Below are positions 29,601-42,535 of a stretch of DNA of 64,000 nucleotides, piece after piece (position 1 is the first letter of the stretch; each line of letters opens with the position of its first letter). Both the position numbers and the translations under genes were made by a program. Under the pieces are notes generated by a model. That model did no database searches, was not told the origin of the DNA, and saw nothing but the letters and a program-made list of their open reading frames with translations. This DNA is from Parus major (taxonomy: Eukaryota > Chordata > Aves > Passeriformes > Paridae), in contig NC_031776.1 in the NCBI RefSeq assembly GCF_001522545.3, positions 25,617,634 to 25,681,633 on the forward strand, given 5' to 3'.

Positions 29601-32600
29601 TTTCCCTCCCTGAACAGTACAGAGGGAGGAGGGCAGGCAGAGTTTCTCCTGCGTGGGAATAAAGGCCACATTTGCAGCTTTGCCTCAGGAGCTTGAAAAA
29701 CCATAAGCCAGGCCTCCAAAACTGCATTTGGAAATAATGAGATGCTTTAGAAAATGAACTTTGGAGTTCTCTTTCAGTCTTTTTGTTTCCAAGCATTTTG
29801 AGTACCCTTGCTTCATGTTTGCAAGCTTTATTTCTTCAACAATGATGGCAGAAGTACTTTTTTCAATGAAAGCAAAGATGTTCTTATGCTTGCTGATTCC
29901 AGCACCTGGGGCATAAATTTTAAAATACTGTGGCATTTGGAGAGAAGTGGAGGCAGGACACGCAAACCACTCAACTTTAAGCCCCATTTCTGCTGGGTCA
30001 CCATCCTCTGCAGTAGGAATCTGAAGGATTGCAAAAGCCGGAACATAAGGATCCCCTGTTGGTGGTCCCAGTGTCTGTCTTGGCAGCTTGCCAGGAGCCC
30101 AAGGGATGCACTTAATTTTCTTTATTCATTAGCATATTTTTAATCAAATCCATCAAACCACAATGTTTCCACATGTCTCTCCCATGGCAGATGAACAAAA
30201 ATAGGTCAGTGCCCAAATGTACCTTTAACACACTGCGGTTCACTCCTCTTCTATAGTTGCAGTTGGAGGACAGCAAATGACTTGTACTCTGCACCTGGCA
30301 AACTTGTGTTGAAGACTTAGCTTCTCTCCTGAAAGAGGTGAGCACATGGAGTTTGTCCATGACACAAACTGCTTTCCATGCGCTGCCCAGTCAGAGGGCA
30401 GGAAGAGCTGTGTCTGAATCGTCTCCAACTTGAAACTAAGTTTACAGCATTTGTTTAATCGTGAATAATCAAGCAGGTGCAATGTCCAGGGCTGAATTCC
30501 CTGGCCCTAATGAAGTTCCAAGACTGCTTACACCTAGTTTAATAACAGGCTTTTTACATTCTTGTCACCTGTAACCTACCTTCATATACCTCATGCTGCC
30601 AACCCATCTCTAGCCAGGCAAGGAAAATGTTGCAGTGTTGAGATCATGTTCACACTTGCAGCTGAGACATGTCTTGCCTTGTTTCTTATCTCTGAATTGT
30701 TCATAACAAGAGCTAAGTAAAAATTACTCTTCATGTTTTTTACATGAGCTTTCAAAGTTGGTTCTGGGTGGGGTGAATATTGCATCAACACCAAGTTAAA
30801 ACTTATCTTTTGTTCTTTTTTGGAAAGAAATGGGGATATAGATTCCAGGGAAACAGTCTTCCCTATGAGACAGAAATTGGGTGAAGTCAAAGGTATTTAA
30901 TCGGTTTGGAGTTTTTGAAATGCAAGTCTATGACAGAGGGATGTGTGCTTTACTTTGTTTTCTTTCCTTTTTCCTAAAAAGCCTTTTCCAGGCCTAAAGA
31001 AGTTGATGAACACATATCCTAAACGTGGAAATTAATGGACTTGTAGCCTGTTCCTAGCTGCAGAAAAGCTTGGGAAGTGAAAGGCGAAAAGCTCTGCAGC
31101 CCCACCTCTCCTGGTAACCCCTTCCTGCTGACAGCACCATCATCCCAGACAGGCTGCAGCAAGTGACGCATGCACAGAGGAAACTCTGCTGCTGGCAGAG
31201 TCTCCTTTTCAGTCATCACAGGCTGCTTTGTGGTTCCTCTTGTTTTGGGAAATAACCAAGGGGTGAGGGTAAGAAAGGTGTCTTAGCAAGACTGTTAATT
31301 TTGGCTTCCCAGTTAAAGGAGTTGGGCACTTTCCTGCTGCGAAGGCCTTTTGCATGTATTTGTGTCAGAAGCCCAAAAACGGAGTATAACCTCTAAAGGC
31401 TGGAAGTCCACAGTGAGAAGATGAAGTTTTCTCTGATGTGCACCAGGTGGTCTCTGCTAAATAACAAAACATCCCAGTTGTGGGGCTGGGGAGCTATTTA
31501 CTCCTGCCTTGTTGCATGCCTGTAATGGTTCACAGCAGCAGTCCCATGTTATAGGCTAGAACTATATCAATTTCTTGTTCTATTCATTCAGCTCTTCCAC
31601 TTCTGCTCTGAGTACTGTCTTCCTTGACAGCTGCCAACCACTTGGCTACTTTCAAGTCTTGATACTGACAGTGAATGGTTTGCCTTGTCTAAATCCACCC
31701 TTACTTACCCCTGTATTTTGTTACTGTTCTTTAACCATTACTGTTAGACAAGCTTAGCTTTGCTACCTAGACTGAAAAGAAGTTCTAGCAAGACTAATTT
31801 TGCTACAGGCTTAATCCTGCAAGTTCGTGCCTTGTCACTTTGAGAGGGAAGAGAGTCACTTGGCACATTTACCTCGTGGTGTCTCTGCTCACCTGTAGTG
31901 CCTGTTTTGTGGGGAGACCTGGGTCTGTACAGAACTTACTGTGCAGTGGTTTGGACTCTGGGGGAGCTGCCTCTGCTCTTGCTTTCTGGAGTGCTAGCAT
32001 GGCAACGACAGTGATGTTTTAGTTTGGGGGAAGCAGGCTTAGAAAAGGTCTTGGGCATGACTGGGGAGTGTTGCAATGCCAGTTCTTGGCAGCCACCACA
32101 AATCTTTGCCTTTTGAAGTGATGTTTCTATGCTCTACCTCAAAATGGCAGCCACCAAAACCAAGAGGCTGCTCCTCTGCCTGAGCAAGCCATGGGCAACA
32201 CAGCCTCTTACATCTACCTTGCTTGGGGGCTAAAAATCCCTTGGGCTTCACAATTTAGGCTCTCTTGGCTTTTTTCCAGGAACACAGCGTGGGTCCGTTC
32301 ATGCAAGGGAAAGGCAGGGTGGTTGGCAGCACAGCAGTGTTTTGTATACACTGTGCTCGGCGCTCAAAAGGCTAGTGCCGAACATGGGGAATTTCACATG
32401 GCTCAATTCCCTTCTGCCCCAGGGAATGTGTATGTCTCCTCTCCCAGCAGAGTGCGCTTACCAGGGTATGCTTGGTGCCAGGGAGGGGACTGCCTCCATC
32501 ATCTTAAAGCTGGTCTCACATGATTTAGCTAGTTCCTAATGTTTTGGCTAGCAGGGTGAGAGGAAGGGAGGCCTGGGCTTGTGGCTCTCTGAACTGTCTA

Positions 32601-35306
32601 TTTACAGAGTTGTGGGTTCCTGCTCCCTTTGGTCATGCACTGACTCAACTGGAGGCTTGGGGAGTGCTCCTGTCCCAGCAACACCCCATGGCCTGCTCCT
32701 TCAAAGACGACCTGAGCTGCCTCTTATGTTCCCTGGGACTCCTGTCAGGCAGAAAAGAAGACTGAGCCCAGCTTTTCTTCATGAACTGTTGGACTACTGT
32801 CTAAATTAAGGTATGAATAAAAATAGCCTACACCCATATCGTCCACCCACCTTGAGCTCTTTTAGAAACAGAGAAGGAAAAAAAAAATACATTTATTGCT
32901 GCAATTTTGGACACCTGATCTGGAAGGTGGGCAGACTGAAAACACCTGCTGCACTGAGTCCTTAGGGAAGAAAGTGATGTTCATCTAGTCATTGTAAGGG
33001 ACTGTAGTCCAAGATTGATGCTGCAGGCTTTACAAGGCTCAGACTTCTTTGGTTTGCCACTAAAGCCAGCGACAGGCACCTGGGCTTCTTAAATAGATCA
33101 TCATGGAAGTCATCACCACATCAGATGCTCAAGGTTTCTTTGCATTTTGCTATGACACAAGTCATTTTAACATAGTCAATTAATGGGGTTAGGAATTCAG
33201 CATCAATTAAAACCACACATTTCACAAATTTAAAGTTGCTCTAGCAGAAGTTGAATAAGTGTCTTCTGTCTCCTCGAACTTTGTACTGACCTGCATGCAT
33301 AACATGATTTGTACTGGGAGTGACAGGGAGTGGACATCCAATAAATGTTTCCCCAAAGTGAAATCTGTGCAACAGCCAGCCTTATTTCTCATGATATTTG
33401 TTTCAGTAGTTCACCAGGTTGTGGTAAATTTACTTAGCTGCTGTCCAGGAAATACAGGTAAATAGCACACAATCACACTGATGATATTAAACAAAAGCAC
33501 CTTTCCAGTGTGACTGCACACCATTGGCAGCCTGAGTGCACATTTTGTGGTAGGGGAAATGCCTATGACCTGAGGAACACCTGAAGCTGAATGAAGCAAG
33601 AGCCCTTAGAAATGCAGTCTGAGCCATCATACCTAATGTTCTGTTTTTATGTCATTATGTAGAGACTATCTTTAACACACATACAAAATATAGGGGTACT
33701 GTGATGCCTAAATAACTGGTTATCTTAAGTTTTCTCTAGCCCTGACATCTGGAAAAAGCTGTGGCTGTACAAAATACCATCTATTGCTAATTCTTTATAC
33801 AGCTCTAGCACCTCTCACCCTGAAGGACCAGACCCCTTGAACTCTGGCCTGTGACTACCTTCCCATTTGCCCCAAAAGACCACAGTAAATGAGGTTGTCT
33901 TAGAGAAGTCCAGCTGTGTGATAGCAGCTGCTGCCTTATGCTCCCCTAAAGAGAAAGTGGGGCCTGTTTTGGGGTGTTATGGGACCAACTGGATGCAGGC
34001 CTTGCATTTTGTCTCAGTGCCCTTCACTGTTCTTGTAGAGGTGGCCCTGCAGAAGAGGGTCCCAAAGGATGCAGAAGCCAAGTACAGCATCTGATGTAGT
34101 GAAAATCTGTGCACAATTCAGAGCAAGTACCAGCTTACAATAACCTCTAGTAAAGAAGAATTGTGGAGAACAAAACAACTAATTGGGTCTGTGTCAGGGT
34201 GCTTTAGTACCAACGATAAAATTTGGCCAAAGAAACGAAGCTCACACCTTTCTGTAGCACACAAATAAACCAATATTTCCTAGGGATCTTTCACAACCAG
34301 TATTGGTGAGGATTTATCACACATAATGTCCAAACCTGAATGCACCTGGCCCCGACATGGGATCCTTGGTGATTGTTTTTTGGGGTTTGAGTGGTTTTTT
34401 CAATATTCCATTTTCAGCTGGAAATTACTGATGTGACCAAAGTCCGATTCCTTTCAGCAGTTTCTCCCTTCCTCCCCCCACCTTTTCGCACTCCCTGAGG
34501 TCTGACCATCTGGAAATCCTCCTCCACCTCTTCATCATGTGTGAATTTCCACCTAGGGCTGAAAGTGTCACTGTACTAAAGTGTGATGCATTAACACATT
34601 GAGGCAGAAAGCAGAGGGGAGTTGGGGATTATAACACTTCATGACCCACTCCGCAGTCGCTCTATGATTTAATCATCTTTATCAGCTTGTATCCTTTTCT
34701 TTGTATCCCATATTTTCCCTGTATCCTTTATTAAAAAATTTCCATAATTAAAAAGCCCCCAATGCTCTACACAAACATGTAGAGTGCAGAATCTTATCCT
34801 GAGACGAGGATCAACTGAAAAAGGCAAATGTCTCAAGGAAAACATGCCTCACTCAAGCAATCTAGATCCTTCTTTCACAATGAAGCTGAATAATTATCCA
34901 TATCTCCTATTCCAGACTTGGGTTTCTTCCTCCCAACTCTCATGCATATGATCTGAAAAATATATATGTGTATCTAAAATGTAAGTAGTAATAATGTTAT
35001 CTCGTACAGAAATGAAACAAACTCTGCAAACCAGGTGCCGTGTTGGTTTATACTTTTGGTAGAGTGGAGTGGAAAACTCACTAGTTTGGAAGTCAGTTAG
35101 CTGCCTAGCCTTCTTCTAACTAAATACTGAGGCCTATTATGCTTCAAATAAATATATATATATGTATTTTGTGGCTTGGTTGCTGTAATCATCTTGGATG
35201 TAATAATGTTACTAGCCTCAGGGCTATATTTATTAAGATTTTAATTTAAAAATCTTTCTGTCCTTCAGCATTTAAACAGAGGAAAACCCCATGTGGAGTA
35301 GCCAAA

Positions 35307-35327
35307 AAAAAAAAAAAAAAAAAAAAA
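35307..35327 (+). repeat. Poly-A tract
   Basis: About 21 consecutive A. No target-site duplication or SINE body is recognised next to it. Confidence 0.95.
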
Positions 35328-38300
35328 GTTCATCCTTTTCTTTTTCATGCATTCCCCTCCCCTAGGCCTCCTCTCTCATCTTTTAAGCAAAAAACCCTAG
35401 AACAACACACTTTCCTGTTGCAGCTCTGCACCCTGCTAATACTTCAGTACCTGTGTAGGTTTGTTAGACCCAATGTCTGCTTAACATTATCTGTGTGCTT
35501 CTGCTCTTGCCATCTCTGAAGAGGTGGTTTGTCTTCTTATCCTGGTATAATAGTATCAGTATATTTCACAGTAATATTTCCACATATGATAATTTATTCT
35601 TAATAATGTTCTTGGTAAGGATCTCAACCACAGCCGTAAACACTGAGGGGGCAAGACTATTGCTCAGAAATGGGAAAGGGCTGTGGAGAAGTTTTAGGGT
35701 TATTCTTTGTTAATAAGCTCCCCCACTTCTGAGAAGACATTGGCAGGGAAATAACAGAACAAGAAGACCTGCTTGTAGCCTGGAGAGTGAAAAAGCTGTC
35801 ACAGTTTAAGTGCTTTTTTCATGTGTTTTGGAAGAAATGGCAGAGGTTAGCACCCAAGTCATACAGTGTTTGCAACCCATTTTGTTTTAATCCCACAGCA
35901 TACTCAGGCACTGATTTAGGATTGTTACTGAGCAGGGAAGAAGGTGATTCAGAAATTTTTGTTAATAATCTTCTCCTGTGATTTAGTGTGGTAGCAGAGG
36001 ACCTTGCTTGGAGCCAATGTCCATGCAGCAAACAGGGTGGGTGAGGCAATCGGAATATTCTGGCCAGAGGCCTGCAGTGGCTAAATAGCACTGGGCAGAT
36101 GAGCCTGAGTCATGTGGGGCAGCTCTCAGGTGGGATAAATCTATAGAGCTCCACTAACTGTGACAGTGCTACTGCTCTGCCCCAGTGGAAAAGCCTCCTT
36201 GCTCAAACTGGGGCATTTTGTGCTCTTACAGGAGTGCTTTGATCCCGGCCCTAGCAGAGAGTCAACCATATCACAATCATCTTTCCAATCTCACTCTGAC
36301 ATTCTTTTGCAAACAGCCAAACTGCACAACAGTTTTGGTTTAATATAATAAGATTCATGGAAACAAAACTGTGCAACTTAACTATGAACAGATTGAAAAT
36401 TACTTTTGACATATAGCACCAAGGCCATGCTGTTTGTGTCAAGCACCATGGAAAAGATAAATTCTTGTATGCCTCTTTTCTTCATTTCAAAGTGACTTAC
36501 AGGGAACTGAATGCTGTCATCCTAACTTAGTGAAAATGAGGTAAAGAGAGAGAAATTCAGGCCTAAGCCCAGGACTTCTGGCTGCAGCCTGTCCAAAGGA
36601 AGTAGGTGTAGATACTTCCTCTACGCTGTACTTGTTTGTGGAGAAAAAAAAAAAAAAAAAGTAGCTTATGTTCAAGTACTCATGGAGTGCTATTGATTGT
36701 CCATTGTGACATGTCAAGTAGTCCATTTCTCTTATGGCATTGCAAAGCCACAAACATTTTTTGTTTCTGAGCTTCATTTAAAATTGGAGGTAAACATCTC
36801 CATCTTGTCACCACTCCCTGATAATCACTGCTTTTCTCAGGACAGCTAATTTTAACATTTCTCCAACCTAAAGTTCATTTTCTAGATCTATCAGATACAT
36901 CAGTCATGGGTGGATGTACAGAAGAAAAGCACCCATGGAGTTCTAAATGCACTGCCTCAGTAAGTAGTGTTCAAATTACAAAAAGTCAAGTTTTAACTAT
37001 TTTGTTTACCACTTAAATGCAGATTTTATTTTTACCACTTTGCTACTTTGCAAGCCTTTTGGTGTGAACTTAAACAAACATGAAAATCATGTTCTTTACA
37101 GTATGTTAAAAGTGCTTATATGTTAAAAGAGCTCACCACAAAGCAGACACTTCTTTGTTGGGCAACCAGCACAGCTTTTTCATGTTCTCTGTGTGTCCTT
37201 ACCCGCCCCAACCTATTTAGGTCAATATAAGCAACTTCAGAGGAAGTCACTGCCTGGTTACAAGGCTACGGCTTTGGACTGCAGAGGACAGACTGTGCAA
37301 GGAAAACAAGAACACTCTGGGCCGTCAACAAGCAGTGGATTGCTCTTGAATATCACACAGGATATCCACCCGATGGTGTTTGATGCCTTTACTCTGGAGA
37401 TTGGAGCAGATCCCTGAAGTCAGCCCTTTAGGCAAAGGGACACTGCTGTGTGTGGAGACCTGCCCGAGGCAGGGACCTGACTGCACTGCACCACAGGCAC
37501 GAGATTCAGCCACGCTTCATTCCCCACAGTGAACCTGGGGCTCAGCTGGAAACCTTCCCAGAGCATGGAGGGGTCACTGAAGAGGATCAGTCAGTCAACA
37601 CATTGCCCATGAAGCACGGTGAGGTTGCTGAGGTGAGGGCAGCGGGACTCCAGCTGTGCTGAAGCAGGTGCAGTGGGAGCAGGAGGCTGAGGCTGTAAGT
37701 ATATCCCTGCCACCCTGTCCTGCTGTCTCCCCCATGTCACCCATACTGCCCGACACTTGTGCTGAAAGCTGGCATTCAATAGGTGCCCTTCAAAACCTGT
37801 TGAGGGCTCTACTGTACTTTTCTGTGACTCATCTTTCAGATTCTCGTTGTATCTGCTTTAGACAAAGAGTTCCCAGTTTGGTTAGGTCCTTTCAGTGCTA
37901 AACCCCTCTTTTTCCAAGTGCTGTTCAGAGTAGGACCCTTTCTTTTAGAGAGCAAATCTCTGTTAATAAACAGTTTTCAATTAAAGAAGCATGGGCAGGA
38001 GCAAAGAAGCCAGATTAAACTTTTAGTGTTTTTATTTTTTCATGAGTTAGGTCTACCTTTGACAGTTCAGAAAATGTCCAGGTCATTCAGAATGGCATTT
38101 ACCTACCTGATTTTCAATAGGACTTTTCTTTTATGCAGAATTATGCTGCTTTTGAAACATCCACTCTTTGTCACAGTTGTTCAAGAAGTAATTTTGTGTA
38201 GTGAGGAATGAGTCTGATTATGGATACATAATTTTATCTGAAGCTAAAGAATTTAATGAATACAAATTCCAGATAGAGCACAGCACTCCCAGCCTGCCTC

Positions 38301-38769
38301 TGTATCCGTGTGTCTCAGTTTCTCTGTATTTCCTGCAAGATGACAATGGCCACCTTGTAAAAAGCCTCTTTCAGATATGAGGCAGAAGTATATACTTCAA
38401 GGTCTTGCCTTGAAACTTCAGTGGGATAGCAATGCTCTTCTGAAGTGCCATTTAAAACAGATTGCGTTTCACTACGTGCAAAAATCCCCCATATAGATGC
38501 AGCTATATGAGCAAAAAAAAAAGTGCTTTTGCCAGTATAGCCTATTTTATTTGGGAAACGCTTGCAGAAAAAGATGCTTGTGCTAGTAAAACTTGTATTT
38601 GCTGGTTATCAAAGGAGAAACATTTCTAGTGCAAACCAGGCCTCTCATATGTGAGGCTTTTATTCAGTTCAGCCATCAGTACAGTAGAGAAAAATCCTAC
38701 CTCAAAGGAATTGGTAAGGTTACCCAATAGATATCATTAATGGTTTAAGAGCATAAAAGGTGCTTTAGC

Positions 38770-38830
38770 TAAACGTGAAGAGCTGGATCCTTTGCTAATG
38801 TAAATTGCTTATGGTCCCACTGAGGGCATG
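38770..38830 (+). repeat. Probable ancient amniote repeat copy
   Basis: 'gagctggatcctttgctaat' followed by 'gtaaattgcttatgg' and '..cccactgagggc' resembles a dispersed repeat often seen in turtle, crocodile and bird DNA (gagctggatccttagctggtgtaaat..gctccactgaagtcaatgg). The family name is not recalled and the match is diverged. Confidence 0.4.
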
Positions 38831-38989
38831 GTGGAAACACAGAACACTGAGGGAGCTTCCTTGTGCCATTGCTGCCTGTTCAGTTTCTAGCTCAGGACTG
38901 CACTGACTGGCCTCCCAAGAGTGACTTCTGCACCCTCACCCCTGAGAAAAATGTGCATAAGTAAATATCTAGGTTATAAAAAAAGAGCT

Positions 38990-39080
38990 GTATCTAGGAA
39001 GACCCTGCTTGAGCAGGGAGGTTGGATCAGATGACCCCACGGGTGGTCCCTTCTAACCTGACCCATTCCATGATTCTGTA
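38990..39080 (+). mobile_element. CR1 LINE tail fragment
   Basis: 'gcttgagcagggaggttgga' continues to 'tcagatgaccccacgggtgg', 'tcccttctaacctgaccca' and 'ttccatgattctgta'. This is the canonical CR1 3' terminus including the ATTCTRTG-type end. Only about 90 bp are present. Confidence 0.88.
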
Positions 39081-40890
39081 GCAGTTGGATGTCTCGGGAA
39101 CATGGCGATTTACACTGCCTAAGGATCTCAGTTTATACTGTTTTCATTATACTACTAGCTTTTTATAGGCATCAGATTCCAGTCATGAGACTTGATGATT
39201 CTACAGAAAATACCCTCCGACGCTCACAGCAGGGCTCCCTGGCTAATCGTGTGCTTGCCCGTCAAGCACAAATCCCAGCCATTTCCTTCCCAGTTTTCCC
39301 CTGCATTTAATGTATGGAAAAGCATGACCCTGAATCAGATGAATAGCAGCCGGTTTGAGAAGGTGTGTGTGAAAATGTATCCTCACGCAGATGAGCTCAG
39401 AACAAATAGAATAGAGGGGAGGAGGGGAAGAGAGCGGAGTGGGGGGAATGTGAAGCTGCCCTTTCCGTGATAGTTCAGCCACTATGTGTAAGCAACAAGT
39501 TTATGCCCAAGGGAAAGAACTGAAAGCTGAGGAAATCTTAAAATTAACAGAGCTTTATGGCTCAATCAATAGGCCATGCTCCCTGAGCAAGATTAGAAAT
39601 CAGATGGCACATTTCATTCTGTTTACCCTGTTTGCTCTCCCTGAAGGCTCTTCTGCCTGAAAGCATCTGAGGTTTGATTAAGTTCTTCTCTAGGAGGAAG
39701 CCAGAGAAAGTCCATTGTGTGAGAAGCGCCTCCAGAATGCTGTGTTGGACACACTTTAAATAACAATAGAGGTTATTACAGTATTAGTTTGTTAGTAATT
39801 GTGAGAGAAGATAAGTCTTCCCAATATTTGAATATGCAAAATGGCTTTGGCTAACTAAGAGAAGGGGGAAAAAAAAAAGCGAAAGCCAAAACATGCCACT
39901 ACAGTGAGTAACAGGCATGATTAAAAATTCCTGTATGTAAAAAAGAAAACCTCTACCTTGTTTTACCACTAGAAATACCTTCCCAGATTTGTTATCCCTA
40001 TCAAACCCATGATATTTTCCGTCTTTGGCATTTCATTTTCACTGGGGCAATGAAATAGTTTTTTCCAAAGAGAGACTGACTGTGTTTGCACCTATTTCTT
40101 GTTTGACAGTGACCTCTATGAACCAGTCATCACTGCTCTGCCTGTTGTTTTCTTGTTAGCTCTTTGCTGTCAAATTAATTACTGTGAAGTACTAAGCTTG
40201 TTGCATTCACGTGCTCTTATTAGCTCACAGGATGTCAGAGTGATTGGATTTTTAGCATTATTTCTTTTTTTACATTCCAGGCTTTCCATTCAAAACCTGT
40301 TACTGGCAGGGAGGAAATACTGTACCTAATTCTGATCTCTCATCAGGGTAGCTCCAGTGATGCTGAGGATTTACAAAGCTGTATATGCAATTAGACTTTG
40401 TTTATATTAAACCCAACATGAACAATTGGATTGGGATTGCAATGTGATTTTGAAGTATAGCATTGAATGTCTTCCCTTTTGCAGTATAGAACAAGAAAGA
40501 GAAAATCTTTGTGATGAGAATAGTGCTTCTCCTCCCTTCCATTCTTAAATCACAGTAATAAGCTGATCCTCCACTTGACCCTCTTCACACTCCTGAGTTG
40601 CTTGTATTAGTGACAGCTAACAGCGCTCATCAGAGTGCAGCGCAGGGATCTATGAGAAGTTTTATTGTTTTCTTCTTCTACGAAATGAAACGAGCAGAAG
40701 GGAGTTCTTTGCTGTCATGCTTGAAATTTGTGTGTCCTGCATCTGCCCCTTGAAAAGCACCATCTGGCTCGGTGAAAAAGATGAAGGTCTTGAAGAGTTG
40801 TCTTCATTCCTGAAGGTAGATTTTTCATTGTTGTTAGGGGAGAAAAAAAAAAAAAAAAGACAGAAAAAATAAAAGAAAGAAAGAAAGTAG
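39081..40890. other. Non-coding region upstream of INHBB CpG island
   Basis: No gene recognised. The DNA is AT-rich and unique, with poly-A stretches at about 39868-39880 and 40842-40858 and a short GAAA repeat at 40870-40887. Several parts (39540-39830, 40080-40290, 40340-40700) look like conserved non-coding DNA. Confidence 0.55.
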
Positions 40891-41038
40891 ATGCGATTAG
40901 AAGGGCAGGCAGCCCCACTGCCTCGCCAGGAGGCTCAGCCCAAGGTGCTCCTTCGCCCAGCGCAGAGCTCCGGCTCCGGCGCGCACCGCCCGCTGCCCAG
41001 CCCCAGCCCCTCGCCTCTGACAGCTCAGCCCGGTCCGC

Positions 41039-41400
41039 NNNNNNNNNNNNNNNNNNNNNNNNNNNNNNNNNNNNNNNNNNNNNNNNNNNNNNNNNNNNNN
41101 NNNNNNNNNNNNNNNNNNNNNNNNNNNNNNNNNNNNNNNNNNNNNNNNNNNNNNNNNNNNNNNNNNNNNNNNNNNNNNNNNNNNNNNNNNNNNNNNNNNN
41201 NNNNNNNNNNNNNNNNNNNNNNNNNNNNNNNNNNNNNNNNNNNNNNNNNNNNNNNNNNNNNNNNNNNNNNNNNNNNNNNNNNNNNNNNNNNNNNNNNNNN
41301 NNNNNNNNNNNNNNNNNNNNNNNNNNNNNNNNNNNNNNNNNNNNNNNNNNNNNNNNNNNNNNNNNNNNNNNNNNNNNNNNNNNNNNNNNNNNNNNNNNNN
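41039..41400. other. Assembly gap (362 N)
   Basis: A run of N within the CpG island. The flanks are very GC-rich, so this is probably a sequencing dropout. Any open frame drawn across it is artefactual. The true length may differ from the number of Ns. Confidence 1.
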
Positions 41401-42304
41401 GCCTGGTGGGAATCCCTCCTGACCCCTGCGAGAGGTGTCACAGCCACTCTCTGGGCCTCGGTGCCCGTTCCCCCCCACCCCCGCCCGCCAAAGCCCGGCG
41501 CTGCCCCGCGAAGGCGCGCAGGAAAACTCGTTCCCCGGGCGCGGGCAGGGCCGGCGCTGCCGCCGGTCCCCGCCACGGCTGCGGGAGCGCGGCGGTCCCG
41601 TTATTTCCCCTCCCGGCTCCCCTCGGCCGCCGCCCCGGTCCCCCTCCCCCCGCTGCCGCCGACAGGCTCCGCGTCCCTTGCTGCCCCACGGAAAACACAC
41701 GCAGTCCCCGCAGCACCCGCCCCGGCTACCCGGCCCATTCAAACAAACAAACAGAAACCCGCCCCGTCGCAAAGCCAACCGACGGTAAACTTTCTAATGC
41801 CTTCTTCTTTCAAGTGAAGAAGGCAAGGAGCACCGGGGGAGGGGAAGAAGGGGGCATCCATCTCCTGGCCGGGGCGGGAGAGGGGCCAGAGCTGCAGCCG
41901 CTCGGAGTCCGTCCATCCATCCATCCGTCCGTCCTGCCGCACGACGGGACAGGGACGGGAGCCGGTGTGCGGTGGGTGTGTTTGCAGGAACCGGGAGGGA
42001 GGGAGGGGACGGGGGGAGTTAAAGAAACAGCATAGTTAGTATTTCCACATCAGGAAGTTACTGTAATAGCCCAGGGGGCAAAAGACTTAACTTAATCTCC
42101 TAAATAGTGAGGAACCCATGGCGTCTCTGTTATAGGTTGGAGTTCCCACGTGGTTTTAACTCCTGTATAAAAGTTTCAGTAGAAAGTGCCACAATGTCGT
42201 GATTTTGCAGGGGGGAAAAATTAGCAGGAGGAGATCAGAGAAGATAAGCGAGGAGCAAGCAGCTTCCCCGAGACCTTTCGCTGCGGATCCGAGAGGGAAC
42301 ATCA

Positions 42305-42535
42305 GACGCGTAAAAAAGAAAAACAAAAAACAAAACCAAAAACCAAAAAGCCAAACAAAACAAAAAACCCCAAACAAAACAAAACACAGCGTTCAAGCCA
42401 GCACAAGGCGAGCGAAAGATCAAAAAGACGCAGAGAGGGAGACAGATTAACTGGAGCAGCAGCAGCAGCAACAACAACAAAAATCACACTTAAAATAATA
42501 ATAACAATAATAATAAAACCCAAACCACCAACAAG
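42305..42535 (+). repeat. A-rich simple-sequence patch
   Basis: Runs of CAAAA/AAAC-type sequence (about 42311-42390) are followed, after a normal spacer, by (CAG)4-5, then CAA and AAT triplets (about 42456-42516). It is embedded in the INHBB CpG island, sense-strand A-rich. Whether it is transcribed depends on the start site. Confidence 0.7.

Larger units (their letters stand above)
26611..38989. other. RALB-INHBB intergenic region, no gene recognised
   Basis: About 12 kb without a supportable coding gene. Open frames are short and lack domains. Visible content is poly-T at 28121-28134, poly-A runs at 35307-35327 and 36643-36660, an (AT)n-like patch at 35152-35164, and several low-CpG, AT-rich, non-repetitive stretches that read like conserved non-coding elements (reported as findings). 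An lncRNA cannot be excluded. Confidence 0.6.

Noticed and set aside
37440..37700. Possible lncRNA or exon with GT donors (GAGGTGAGG, GCTGTAAGT)
   Set aside because: Donor-like sites occur but no paired acceptor, frame or poly(A) signal supports a transcript.
40891..41817. Open frames of about 300 codons on both strands across 41 kb
   Set aside because: They exist only because the N gap has no stop codons.
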